This document shows, piece by piece, positions 46,224 through 55,771 of a stretch of 64,000 nt of DNA. A program made the translations under genes and the position numbers. The notes below the pieces were generated by a model. It did not search any database. It was not told the origin of the DNA and worked only from the letters and a program-made list of their open reading frames with translations. The DNA comes from Burkholderiales bacterium (GTDB lineage Bacteria; Pseudomonadota; Gammaproteobacteria; Burkholderiales; SG8-39), in the NCBI GenBank assembly GCA_027493935.1, contig JAOSJV010000010.1:611930-675929 (forward strand), written 5' to 3'. The stretch's first letter is position 1; the number at the start of each line of letters is the position of its first letter.

Positions 46224-47351
46224 AATCCGTGCGGTCGCCGCATCGAATCATCCGCATCGCCGTGTCGGATCGAACGTCGCTCGCCTTGCGCTCGCCCACC
46301 ACAGTTCCGCTGCGCGGCGCGGCGCCCGAGCGCGCCGTGGCAGCCTGGCTGCTCGTTTGCGCCGCGCTCGTGTTCGCGATGGTCGTCGTGGGGGGCGTCA
46401 CCCGGCTCACCCACTCCGGTCTGTCGATCGTCGAGTGGCAGCCGATCGTGGGCACCCTGCCGCCGCTGTCCGATGCCGATTGGATCGCGACCTTCGAGAA
46501 ATACAGGCAGACGCCCGAGTACCTTCAGGTCAACCGGGGCATGAGCCTGGCGCAGTTCAAAGGCATCTTCTGGTGGGAGTACTTCCACCGACTGCTCGGC
46601 CGGCTGATCGGCATCGTGTTCTTGGTCCCGTTCGTCTGGTTCTGGATTCGCGGCCGGATCGGCCGGCCGCTCGCCTGGAAGCTCCTCGGCGTGTTCGTGC
46701 TCGGCGGCCTGCAAGGCGCGATGGGCTGGTACATGGTGATGAGCGGGCTCGTCGACGATCCGCGCGTGTCGCACTTCCGGCTGACCGCGCATCTCTCGAT
46801 CGCCTTCCTGATCTTCGCCGCGCTCCTGTGGATCGCGATGAGCCTCCTCGCCCCGCGGCCGGCGGCCGGGCCGGGTGCGCGCGGGCCCGCCCGGCTCGGG
46901 TGGTGGATCACCGGCTTGATCGCGTACATGGTCGTCAGCGGCGGCTTCGTGGCGGGAATCCGCGCCGGGAAGGCCTACAACACCTTCCCCCTCATGAACG
47001 GGCACGTGGTGCCGCCCGAGATCTTCATGATCGAACCCTGGTGGCAGAACTTCTTCTACAACATGGCCACGGTCCAGTTCGACCACCGCCTCCGGGGCGT
47101 GGATGCTCGCGCTCCTGGTGCCGTGGTTCTGGCTGCGCACCCGCCGGACCGAGCTGCCGGTGCGCGCGCGCATCGCCGCCCACCTGCTCCTCGCCGCGCT
47201 CGTGGTCCAGATCACGCTCGGCATCACGACGCTACTGCTCGGCGTGCCGGTCGCGCTCGGGGCCGCGCATCAGGGCGGCGCAGTCGTGCTGCTCGCCGCG
47301 GCGTTGCTCGCGAACCACGCCCTGCGGAGGACCGGAGACGCGAAGGCGTGA
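46217..47351 (+). CDS. ctaA: Heme A synthase CtaA (frameshift)
   Basis: About 378 residues, eight helices. [58 protein letters not shown] and VQFDHRL...[12 protein letters not shown] give the four heme-binding histidines of CtaA. It oxidises heme O to heme A and matches ctaB at 42465-43394. The frame breaks at G4 47096-47099 (one G too many), reading [18 protein letters not shown] when corrected. Start is ATG 46217 or GTG 46262; neither has a good ribosome-binding site, and the first lies inside an Fnr-type box. Divergent from the oxidase operon. Confidence 0.88.
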
Positions 47352-47371
47352 CGGCGTCGCACGCCGTCACG
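47347..47371. terminator. Perfect stem-loop at the ctaA stop codon
   Basis: CGTGACGGCGT-CGC-ACGCCGTCACG, an 11-bp perfect stem with a 3-base loop that includes the TGA of ctaA. No T-tract follows, so this is a hairpin terminator candidate only. Confidence 0.5.
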
Positions 47372-47464
47372 CGCCGCGTCCGGTGCGGCCGCACGCCTTC
47401 GTCCCGGAACGCAGCGGCCTCCCGGCAGCGGTCCGGCGCCGCGCGCTCACCCGCCGGCCGGCGC

Positions 47465-48031
47465 TCAGCCGGCGGCGAGCGCCACGAGCTCGGGGTCGTC
47501 GAAATGGTCGATCAGGATGCGCCGCACCCGTTCCTGCCACAGTGCGCGGAACTCGCGCTGCTCGGCGGCGCTGGCGCCGCCCGCGGCGACGCGCGGCATC
47601 AGTGCCTTCAGCCGCGGCTCGGCGGGGACGCGCTCCGGCCGGAAGCCGGCAACCACGGCGGCGCCGGTGTCTAGCCGCACGAACCGCGCCTCGCCTCCTG
47701 TCGCGGCGTTGAAATGAAGCAGATCTCTGCGGTCGAACCGGCCGCCGATCCCTTTGAACCCGCCGGCCTGGGCTGCACCGGTGAGCAGGCCGACGACGTG
47801 CGCGATCACGCCCGTCACGCCGCTCGCGAGGTCGTCGCGGAGCTCGACCCGGATCGCGCCGCGCTCGGGCCGCGCCGCGCCGTAGAGCCGCTCGAGCGCC
47901 TTCGCGGTCATGAGATAGGCGCCGGCGACGGTGGGGCAAGAGTGGCCGGCGAGGCGCACCGCGTCGGCGTAGCAATACTCGACGAGGCCCTCGTCGGCCG
48001 CGCCGAGGAACTCGGCAAGCGGATCGTACAT
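47465..48031 (-). CDS. FmdE-like protein
   Basis: 188 residues. It begins with a short helix ([10 protein letters not shown]) and has the FmdE-type motif [27 protein letters not shown], where His-x-Cys-Pro is the likely metal site, then [25 protein letters not shown]. In methanogens FmdE accompanies formylmethanofuran dehydrogenase; in bacteria such proteins occur without it and have no fixed role. The C-terminal helical region ([20 protein letters not shown]) is solvent-exposed. It lies 37 bp after a four-helix membrane protein gene, probably the same operon. Confidence 0.65.
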   Translation of the reverse strand: MYDPLAEFLGAADEGLVEYCYADAVRLAGHSCPTVAGAYLMTAKALERLYGAARPERGAIRVELRDDLASGVTGVIAHVVGLLTGAAQAGGFKGIGGRFDRRDLLHFNAATGGEARFVRLDTGAAVVAGFRPERVPAEPRLKALMPRVAAGGASAAEQREFRALWQERVRRILIDHFDDPELVALAAG

Positions 48032-48068
48032 GACGATGCTGCGAACATCGCCGAAAAAGGGGGATGGC

Positions 48069-48533
48069 TCATGTCGCTTTCCTCTCGTTCGCGTCGACCG
48101 GCGGGCGCGCGTCGGCGGACGCCGGCTCGCCGGGCTCGCGCAGGCTCGCGCTCGCCAAGCCGAGCCAGACCATCGCCGCGATCATGCACAACCCGCCGAC
48201 CGGCACCAGCAGTGGCGGCAGGCCGAGCGCGGCCGTGGCGAGGATTCCGACGGGCAACAGCATGCCGGCGAGCGCGAGCCAGGAGATGCAGCGCGCCGAG
48301 GACGCGCCGATCGGCAGCCGCACAAGCGCGTAGCCGACGACGACGTTGATCAGGGCGAACAGGCCGCCGTGCGCGTGCGCCATGCGCGCCTCGAGGTGCT
48401 TGCCGTCCGCGTAGTCGGCGATCCACGCCTCCTTGCCGGGCGCGAGGTCGCGCAGATAGATCAGCACGAATCCGTAGAGCATGAAGCCGGCGAGAAACAG
48501 GAAGCCGGCGGCGAGATTCTTCTTGCCCTGCAT
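48069..48533 (-). CDS. Four-helix membrane protein, hypothetical
   Basis: 154 residues with helices LAAGFLFLAGFMLYGFVLIYL, GGLFALINVVVGYALVRL, ISWLALAGMLLPVGILATAAL and VPVGGLCMIAAMVWLGLA. A histidine pair lies in ARMAHAHGGLFALINV, a pattern recalling heme-binding helices of the small proteins at 30510 and 31362. AAGGAGG sits 8 bases before ATG 48533. Family not known to me. Confidence 0.6.
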   Translation of the reverse strand: MQGKKNLAAGFLFLAGFMLYGFVLIYLRDLAPGKEAWIADYADGKHLEARMAHAHGGLFALINVVVGYALVRLPIGASSARCISWLALAGMLLPVGILATAALGLPPLLVPVGGLCMIAAMVWLGLASASLREPGEPASADARPPVDANERKAT

Positions 48534-48680
48534 GAAGTCCTCCTTCGCGCGTGCCTGCGCAGCCCGATGCGCGCCACGTCCTCCAGCGCGCGGCCGCGGC
48601 GATCGCCGCCCGCCGCTGCGTGCACAGGCTACGCCGCGCGGCACCCCGCCCGATGACGCAGATCTCCGGCGCACGTGCGG

Positions 48681-49895
48681 TCAGCCGCCGGCCTGCGGCG
48701 TCGTGCGCAGCCGCCGTTCCGCCGGCCGGCTCGCGAGCGCGCACGCGACTCCCGCAACGGCCATGACGAGCATCAGCGAGACTACGCTATCCCAGCTCGT
48801 GCCGTGCGAGCGCACCGCCGCGAGCGCGGGCGGACCGAAGAGCTGGCCGGCGTTGCTGCCCATGACCATGAGGCCGCCCACGCTGCCGACAAGCGCTGGC
48901 GAGGGCGCGTACACGGGTGCGGCGGCGAGCGCGGCGGCCGGGATGAGGCCGCCGGCGACGCCGAACAGCGCGCCGAAGGCGAGCCGCGCCACCGGCGGCA
49001 GCACGCCGCCGAAGATCCCCAGCTCGGCCACTCCCATGCCCGCGCTGCCGACCGCAAGCAGCAGCCACAGCGGAACGCCGCGGCGCATCGCGCGCGCGCC
49101 CACGTAGCTGCCGGCTGCGTTGCACGCGAGCACCGCGGCGGGCACTGCGGCGGCGAGCGCGAGGCCGGTGCCCCACGTTTCGGTGACCATCGTCGGCAGC
49201 CAGACCATGAGCGAGATGTGCTGCGCGGCGTAGAGCCCGAAGCACGCCGCCACCAGAGCGGCGCCGGGCGCGGCCACCGCGCGACCGACGCTCGACACGA
49301 GCCCGGAACGGGCGGCCCGCGGCGCAAGCGGTCGCCATGCGCGGGTCGCCCAATGGAACGCCGCCGCCCACAGCGCGGCAACGGCCGCCACGCTCAACCA
49401 CAGCATTCGCCAGCCGAGGTGCTCGACGAGCGGCGGCGAGAGGAGCAGCAGTCCGCCGAACCCGATCGGCATGTAGGCAGCCCAGACCCCCAGCGCCCAG
49501 CGACGGTCCGCGGCGGCGGTGGCGTGCGCGATGAGCGCCCCACCGGCGACGGTGGCGGCGGCGAACCCTAGACCCTCGACGAAGCGGGCGACGAGCAAGG
49601 TCGCGGCGTTCGGCGCGAACCCGCCGAGCACACCGCCCGCGGCGAACGCAGCGAGCCCGCCGAGGACCAGCCGGCGCTTGCCGACGAGGTCGGCGATACC
49701 GCCGGCCGCGATGCCGAGCGCAAAGCTCACCACGGAGATGAGCGATGCGATCCAGCCCGCCGTGACCAGATCGACGCCGAGCTCGGCGCGAATGAGCGGC
49801 AGCGCCGCCGGCAGCTTGCCGACGTGCGCCGCTGCGACGATACCTGCGCCGAAGGTCATCCAGACGACCGGCCAGCGGGTCGCAACCGCGGTCAT
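48681..49895 (-). CDS. MFS transporter
   Basis: 404 residues from ATG 49895, 12 helices. MFS signature loop after helix 2 (GIADLVGKRRLVLGG), LVARFVEGLGFAAATVAGGALI in helix 4, and a weaker second-half copy (GARAMRRGVPLWLLL). Closest in appearance to the cyanate/nitrate-nitrite/sugar-phosphate-like branches; the substrate cannot be told. An upstream in-frame ATG (49961) gives a 22-residue extension without membrane features. It lies 96 bp downstream of the selD fusion gene. Confidence 0.85.
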   Translation of the reverse strand: MTAVATRWPVVWMTFGAGIVAAAHVGKLPAALPLIRAELGVDLVTAGWIASLISVVSFALGIAAGGIADLVGKRRLVLGGLAAFAAGGVLGGFAPNAATLLVARFVEGLGFAAATVAGGALIAHATAAADRRWALGVWAAYMPIGFGGLLLLSPPLVEHLGWRMLWLSVAAVAALWAAAFHWATRAWRPLAPRAARSGLVSSVGRAVAAPGAALVAACFGLYAAQHISLMVWLPTMVTETWGTGLALAAAVPAAVLACNAAGSYVGARAMRRGVPLWLLLAVGSAGMGVAELGIFGGVLPPVARLAFGALFGVAGGLIPAAALAAAPVYAPSPALVGSVGGLMVMGSNAGQLFGPPALAAVRSHGTSWDSVVSLMLVMAVAGVACALASRPAERRLRTTPQAGG

Positions 49896-49991
49896 GGCAC
49901 CGGGGGCGGCGCGTACACGCGCCACTGCGCTACCCGAGCCCGCCGGTCGAACCGCGGGCACCGCACGCGACTCTCCCGGGGCTTCACGCGC

Positions 49992-52275
49992 TCAGCAGCC
50001 CGTGAGCACGATCGGCTCGAGCGCATCGCCTTGCGGCAGGACGCGGCCGATCGCGGCCGCGCTCGCGTAGCCGAGCGCGCGCAGCGCCCGCACGCAGGGC
50101 TCGGCGCGCTCGGCCGGTACGCTCGCGAGCAGCCCGCCGGCGGTCTGCGGATCGAAGATGAGCGGATAGTGCGGATGGCTCGCCGCCGCCCCCGTTGCGC
50201 AGCGCGCGGCGCAGCCGCACGTTGGCCGGCGCGAGCGAGCTCGCGATCCCCGCGGCAGCCGTCTCCGCGGCGCCCGCGAGCAGCGGCAGCGCCGCGAGGT
50301 CGAGCTCGGCGTCGACGCCCGAGGGCCGGGTCATCTCCACCAGGTGCCCGAGCAGCCCGAAGCCGGTGAGGTCGGTGCAGGCGGTGGCGCCGTGCTCGCG
50401 CAGGCACTGCGCGCCGAGGCGGTTCGACTGCGCCATCGATTCGAGCGCGGCGTCGATCCAGCGGCCGCGCGCCCGCAGCCGGGCGTGCGCGGCGAACAGC
50501 GTCCCGGTGCCGATCGGCTTGGTGAGGACGAGCACGTCGCCGGGGCGCATGCCGCCCTTGCGCATCACCTGCGCGAGGTCCTCGTCGATCAGTCCGTTGA
50601 CCGCGAAGCCGAGCGCGAGCTCGCGGCCCTCGCCGGTGTGCCCGCCGACCAGGGCGCAGCCTGCCTCGTTCAGCACCTCGATCGCGCCCGCCATCATCTG
50701 GAACACCGCGTCCTCGACCTTCGCCTCGAGCCCGGGCGGCACGGTCGCGATCGCGGTGGCCGACTGCGCCGCCGCACCCATCGCGTAGATGTCGCCGAGC
50801 GCGTGGTTGGCCGCCACCTTGCCGAAGAGATACGGGTCGTCGACGAAGGCGCGGAAGAAGTCCACGGTGTGGACCAACGCCTTGCCCGGGGGCACGCGCA
50901 CCACCGCCGCATCGTCGGGCGCGTGCAACCCGATCAGCACGTCGTCGCGCTCGACCGGCCGCAGCGCGCCGAGCGCGCGCGAGAGCACGCTCGCGCCGAC
51001 CTTCGCGCCGCAGCCGCCACAGCGCATCGCGACGGCCGAGATCGCCTGTAGCGCCTCCTCGTCCGCGAGCTCGACCGCCGCGGCGCCGGCCGTCTGCGGG
51101 GACGATGCTTCCATCGCCGGCAGATCGGCGAACTTCGCCATGAAGCGGCGGTCGATCCAGTCCTTCCAGCGCCACACCCAGGCGCCGGCGAATCCGAGCG
51201 CGCCGCGCGAGGCCACCGCGCAGCGGTCACCGGTGCTGATGAGCGCGAGCCAGCGCCGTTGCGGCCGGAAGCTTCGCAGCCGCCTGCCCTCGACCGCGCG
51301 GCGCAAGTTCTCGGCGAGCGGCGACCCCTGGCGCACGGCGAACACGCCGGCTTTCTCGCGCGGATGGTCCGCCATCGTCGCCGCGTCGCCGGCGGCGAAG
51401 ACCGCCGGGTCGGTGAGCGTCTGCAGCGTGTCCTCGACCAGGAGAAAGCCCTGCGGGTCGAGCGCGAGGCCGGTGTCGCGCAGCCACGCGGCACCGCCCG
51501 CCTGGGTCACCCACACGATCTCGTCGGCCGCAACGTCCTCGCCCGAAGCGGTGTGCAGCCGCCCGGGCGCGACCTCGCTCACCTCGGCGCCGCAATGCAA
51601 CGCAACGCCGCGCGCGGCGAGCGCCCGCTCGAAGCGCCGGCGCACGCCGCGATTGTGCGTCGGCAGGATCCGCGCCTCGGCGCCGAACAGGTGGAACGCG
51701 AGCGCGTCGGGGTCGCGGCCGAGCGCGCGCAGCTCGTTGCGCAGGCGGTGCTGCATCGCGAGCGTGAGCTCGACGCCGCCGGCGCCAGCACCGACGACCG
51801 CGATGGTGGTGCGCCCGGCGTGGCCGCGCACGCGCTCGAGCAACGCGAGCCAGCGCGCATTGAAAGCGTGGATCGGCTTCACCGGCACCGCATGATCCGC
51901 GGCGCCGGGCACCTCGCCCACTCGCGGCGTCGAGCCGATGTTGATCGAGAGCAGATCGTACGGCACCGGCGGGCGGCCGCGGCAGAGCACCCGGCGCGTC
52001 GCGCGGTCGATGCCGATCGCCTCGGCGCGGTAGAAGCGCGCGCGCGCGAACTCCGCCAGCCGCCTGAGATCGATGTGCACCTCGTCGTAGCCGTAGTGGC
52101 CGGCGATGTAGCCGGGGAGCATCCCCGAGTAGGGCGTGTGCGAGTCGGTGCAGACGAGCGTCAGGCGCACCCCCGCGAGCGGGCGCATGCCGAAGCGCTT
52201 GAGCACGGCGACGTGGCTGTGCCCGCCGCCGACCAGCACGATGTCCCGCAGGACCGGTTGTTCAGACGATTGCAT
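49992..52275 (-). CDS. selD: NDH-like FAD oxidoreductase fused to selenide, water dikinase (frameshift)
   Basis: About 760 residues. Residues ~10-370 are a type-II NADH dehydrogenase-like flavoprotein ([55 protein letters not shown]). Residues ~420-755 are SelD: catalytic Cys/Lys loop [10 protein letters not shown] (C17/K20 of E. coli kept, C19 is Ala), [15 protein letters not shown] and GGHTGEG. The frame breaks at C5 50189-50193; removing one base gives [21 protein letters not shown] and a stop at 49992. SelD makes selenophosphate. Such NDH-SelD fusions are known. No selA or selB is in the window. Confidence 0.9.
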
Positions 52276-52449
52276 CGCGGTCCGACCTCTCGACTCGGTA
52301 AAGGCATCCACCGAGTCGGCTCCCCCGCCCGGCGGCGCGCCACCGCTGCAGCGACGCGCCAAGGCGCATGCTAGCAGTCCCTCCGCCAAGCCCGCGCGCC
52401 GCGTCAGCCGCTTCGCCATCGCCCGATCCGGCATCTTGATTGGCAGCTG

Positions 52450-52491
52450 CTGTACCCGCTGTAAGTGGCATGTAAGAGCGGGATCGTACAG
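52450..52491. promoter_or_regulatory. Inverted and direct repeats upstream of the second CuA oxidase operon
   Basis: CTGTACCCGCT (52450-52460) is mirrored by AGCGGG-ATC-GTACAG (52477-52491). Between them are two direct copies of TGTAAG exactly 11 bp apart (52460, 52471). It sits 37-78 bp before ATG 52528, where an operator would be expected. No factor can be assigned. Confidence 0.4.
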
Positions 52492-52527
52492 AAGCATCCA
52501 ACCGAAGCGAACGGAGGAGAGCGTTCC

Positions 52528-53493
52528 ATGCGCAGTCTCTTGATGCCCGCTCTGATATTCACGCTGGCGCTCGCCGGCCCGGCCCGCGCCGACCCGGCGG
52601 CCGAGGGCAAGGTCCTGTTCGAGCAGAAATGCGCCTCGTGCCACACCATCGGCGGCGGCGACCGCATCGGGCCGGACCTGCACGGCGTCGCCGAGCGCCG
52701 GCCGCAGGAGTGGCTGCTGCGCTTCGTCACCGAGCCGGACAAGATGATCGCGGCCAAGGACGAGGTCGCGGTGCGCCTGTACGAGAAGTACAACCGCATC
52801 ATCATGCCCAACCTCGGTCTCGCCGAGAACGACGCGCGCGCGCTGCTCGCGCACATCCAGGCGGCGAGCTCGGCCACCCCGCCGGCTGCGGCAGCCCCGC
52901 CGACACCGCTGCGTATGCCGCGGCCGCAGCTCATCGCGCCGCAGTCCACCATTCTCGTGGCTTTCCTCGCGCTTGCGGCCGTGATCATCGCGGTCTTCGC
53001 CTGGGTCGCGCTCAGCACCCGCTCGCCCGCCGAGGTCGACGTGAAAAAGGCGTACGGGGTGCGCAAGATCTTCTTCGTCACCGCCAGCGTCGTGCTCGTC
53101 GCGCTGCTCATCGCGACGCTGCCGCGCGCGCCGTACGCCGGCGCCGACGTCAAGCCGGACCGCATCGTGCACGTCGCCGCGCGGCAATTCGACTTCGTTT
53201 TCTCCGACGAGCCGATCGTCAGCGCGTCCGACCTCGGCCGCGTGCCGACCATCCAGCGGCTCGAGCTGAAAGCGGGCGCGCTGGTCGAGTTCCGCGTCAC
53301 CGCGCTCGACGTGAACCACGGATTCGGCCTGTACGGGCCGCAGCGCCAGCTCCTCGCCCAGACCCAGGCGATGCCGGGCTACGTCAACCGGCTGGTGGTG
53401 CGGCTCGCCGAGCCCGGCCAGTACAAGGTGTTCTGCCTCGAGTACTGCGCCGCCGGGCACCATCTCATGCAGTCCGGCGTCACGGTGAACTGA
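52528..53493 (+). CDS. Cytochrome c - CuA subunit II of a heme-copper enzyme (sNOR-like NorS)
   Basis: 321 residues. Signal peptide, then a cytochrome c domain (CASCH near residue 36, Met ligand in IIMPNLG), a proline-rich linker and two helices (LVAFLALAAVIIAVFAWVAL and FFVTASVVLVALLIATL). The cupredoxin has a full CuA site (His in DVNHGFGLYG; CLEYCAAGHHLM). The N-terminal cytochrome is unusual; CuA oxidases normally carry it at the C-terminus. GGAGGAG precedes ATG 52528. It takes electrons into the subunit I encoded 24 bp downstream. Confidence 0.88.
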   Translation: MRSLLMPALIFTLALAGPARADPAAEGKVLFEQKCASCHTIGGGDRIGPDLHGVAERRPQEWLLRFVTEPDKMIAAKDEVAVRLYEKYNRIIMPNLGLAENDARALLAHIQAASSATPPAAAAPPTPLRMPRPQLIAPQSTILVAFLALAAVIIAVFAWVALSTRSPAEVDVKKAYGVRKIFFVTASVVLVALLIATLPRAPYAGADVKPDRIVHVAARQFDFVFSDEPIVSASDLGRVPTIQRLELKAGALVEFRVTALDVNHGFGLYGPQRQLLAQTQAMPGYVNRLVVRLAEPGQYKVFCLEYCAAGHHLMQSGVTVN

Positions 53494-53517
53494 GGCGACC
53501 CAGGAAGGAAATCGACG

Positions 53518-54939
53518 ATGCGCGCCATCTATTCGCAAACGCTCTACTGGATCGCGGTCACCTTCGTGCTGTTCCCGATCCTCGTCCTGCTCGGCATCTA
53601 CATGCGCACGGTCCAGGCCGGGGGACTCGCCGGGCTCGACGCGTGGTTCTATCCGATGATGACGCTGCACGGCGTCGGCATGGTCGGGGTCTGGTACGTG
53701 GCCTCGATGGCCTGCGCCGCCAACGTGCTGGCGAAGTACGTCGCGCCGTCGCCGGCAATCGGGCGGCTCGCGCTCGTCGGCACGGTGATCGGCGTGGTGC
53801 TGCTGCTCGTCTGCGTGTTCCTGGGCCGGTTCGCCGCCGGCTGGTACTTCCTGTACCCGCTGCCGTTCAAGGGCGAGTGGCCGGCCTGGGCGGCGGTGGT
53901 GTTCCTGCTCTCGCTCACCGTGCTCGGCGCCACCTGGCTCGTCTGGTCGCTCGATCTCCTGCGCGCGATCGCTTCCAAGTACTCGCTGTCGCAGGCGCTC
54001 GGCTGGCACTATCTCTCCGGCAGCGGCGAGCTGGCGCTGCCGCCCGCGGTCCTGATCATCACCGTCAGCCTGATCGCCTCGGTCGCGGCGCTGGTCGCCG
54101 GCGTGGTGGTGCTGGTGCTGTTCTACTTCGAGCTGCTGATCGGCGCGCCGAGCGACGCGCTGCTCATGAAGAACCTGATCTTCTTCTTCGGCCACACGCT
54201 GGTGAACCTCGCCATGTACCTCGGCGTGGCGCTCGCCTACGAGGTGCTGCCGCAATACGCCGGACGGCCGTGGAAGACCAACAAGATCGTGGTGATCTCG
54301 TGGAACACCGTGCTCCTGATCGTGCTCGTCGCGTACTTCCACCACCTCTACATGGACTTCGTGCAGCCCGGCGTGCTGCAGTACATCGGCCAGATCGCCT
54401 CGTACGCGAGCGCGATCCCGGCCGCGGTGGTCACGATCTTCGGCGCGCTGCTGCTCGTCTACCGCGCGAAGATGCGCTGGAACCTGGCCTCGATCCTGTT
54501 CTACCTCGGCCTGGTGGGCTGGGCGATCGGCGGGGTCGGCGCGGTGATCGATTCCACCATCAGCGCCAACGTGCGGTTGCACAACACGCTGTGGGTGCCG
54601 GCGCACTTCCACACCTACATGGTGGCGGGGCTGGTGTTCCTGGTGGTGGCCTACTTCTATCACGCGTGCCAGGAGGCGAGCGCCGCGCCCGAATCCACCG
54701 GCTACCACAAGCTGCTCGCGGCGCTGCTGGTGATCGGCGCCTACGGCTTCTTTCTCATGTTCTACCTGTCCGGGGCCTACTCGGTGCCGCGGCGCTTCGC
54801 GCTCTACCCGGCGGAGCTCGGGCACGGCGCGGTGTACTCGGGCATCGCGGCGGCCTTTGCGGCGGTGTTCCTGCTCGGCTTCGTCCTGTACCTCGTCGAG
54901 ACCGGGCGGCGCTGGCTCAAGGCGGTGCAGGCGGCCTGA
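53518..54939 (+). CDS. Heme-copper subunit I with Asn at the helix-VI Tyr position (sNOR-like NorY)
   Basis: 473 residues, about 12 helices, one intact frame. Low-spin heme His H51 (MTLHGVGMVGVW), CuB ligands H226 and H275-H276 (VAYFHHLYMD), heme ligands H363/H365 (VPAHFHTYMV). Helix VI reads FFFGHTLVNLAM: position H+4 is Asn230, not Tyr. Asn at this site, a fused cytochrome c-CuA partner and a following SCO gene match the norSY-senC arrangement I recall from nitrifiers. I call it a probable sNOR-type NO reductase. AGGAAGG lies upstream of ATG 53518. Confidence 0.85.
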   Translation: MRAIYSQTLYWIAVTFVLFPILVLLGIYMRTVQAGGLAGLDAWFYPMMTLHGVGMVGVWYVASMACAANVLAKYVAPSPAIGRLALVGTVIGVVLLLVCVFLGRFAAGWYFLYPLPFKGEWPAWAAVVFLLSLTVLGATWLVWSLDLLRAIASKYSLSQALGWHYLSGSGELALPPAVLIITVSLIASVAALVAGVVVLVLFYFELLIGAPSDALLMKNLIFFFGHTLVNLAMYLGVALAYEVLPQYAGRPWKTNKIVVISWNTVLLIVLVAYFHHLYMDFVQPGVLQYIGQIASYASAIPAAVVTIFGALLLVYRAKMRWNLASILFYLGLVGWAIGGVGAVIDSTISANVRLHNTLWVPAHFHTYMVAGLVFLVVAYFYHACQEASAAPESTGYHKLLAALLVIGAYGFFLMFYLSGAYSVPRRFALYPAELGHGAVYSGIAAAFAAVFLLGFVLYLVETGRRWLKAVQAA

Positions 54940-54943
54940 GCCC

Positions 54944-55718
54944 GTGCGCCGAGCGCTGCACGGCGTGCTGACCGCGCTCGCGCTGACGCTCGCCGCCGCG
55001 TGCGGCGCAGCGACGCCGCCGCTCGGCGTCTCGCGCGCGGAACACCGGCTCGTCGAGCGCGCGGTGCCCGACATCCCGCTGCGGCTCGCCGACGGCCGCG
55101 CGCTGCGCATGTCGGACCTCGCCGCTGGCAAGCCGCTCCTGGTCGCCTTCTTCTACCGCCGCTGCACCGGGGTATGCACGCCGTTCCTGGAATGGGTGCG
55201 CGACGCGGTGCGCGAGACGGGTGGTCTGGGCACCGACTACCGGGTGCTCGCGCTCAGCTTCGACGACGCCGACACGGTCGCCGACGTGCGGGCGCAGGCC
55301 GAGACGCTGGGCCTCGCCCAGGCCGCGGGCTGGTCGTTCGCGGTCGCCGAGCGTGCGGCGCTCGCACGGGTCACCGGAGCGCTCGAGTTCTGGTACCGGC
55401 GCGACCCGACGACCGGGCAGTACGACCACCCCGCGCTGCTGGTGGGGCTCGATCGCGGACGGGTGGTGCGCGCGCTGGTCGGCGGTCCGGACGGGCGGGA
55501 GCGGCTGCGCGCGATGGTCTGGGAGCTGCGCGGCAATTTCATCCCGTTCTACAAGGTGCCGGGGCAGACGCCGCTCGCCTGCCTCGCGTTCGATCCCGAC
55601 ACCGGCAAGACCCGGCCTCGACTGGGGCCTGCTCCTGCTGGTGCTGCCGGCGCTCGCGGCGATCGGCGCCGCGCTCGCCGTATTCCTCGCTCCCGTGCGG
55701 TGGCGTCGAGTCGCCTGA
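54944..55718 (+). CDS. senC: SCO1/SenC-family copper protein (frameshift)
   Basis: About 257 residues. Start GTG 54944, 4 bp after the subunit I stop. Lipoprotein-like signal (LTALALTLAAACGA), SCO domain with CTGVC in FYRRCTGVCTPFLEW and the His in GQYDHPALLVG, and a C-terminal helix (LLLLVLPALAAIGAALAVFLA). The frame breaks near 55616 (one extra C), just before that helix. It probably matures the CuA centre of this operon, as SenC does in norSY-senC clusters. Confidence 0.85.
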
Positions 55719-55771
55719 CTGCATGCGCGGCGGCGCGGCTGCCCCCCCGGGCGCAGCCGCGCGTTGTGCGC

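Noticed and set aside
52437..52450. TTGAT-TGGC-AGCTG ahead of the sNOR-like operon
   Set aside because: The second half-site does not match, so it is at best a half-site.
52290..55131. Long minus-strand frame running from selD through the second CuA oxidase operon
   Set aside because: The upstream part is His/Asp/Glu-rich antisense of the oxidase genes; selD starts at ATG 52275.
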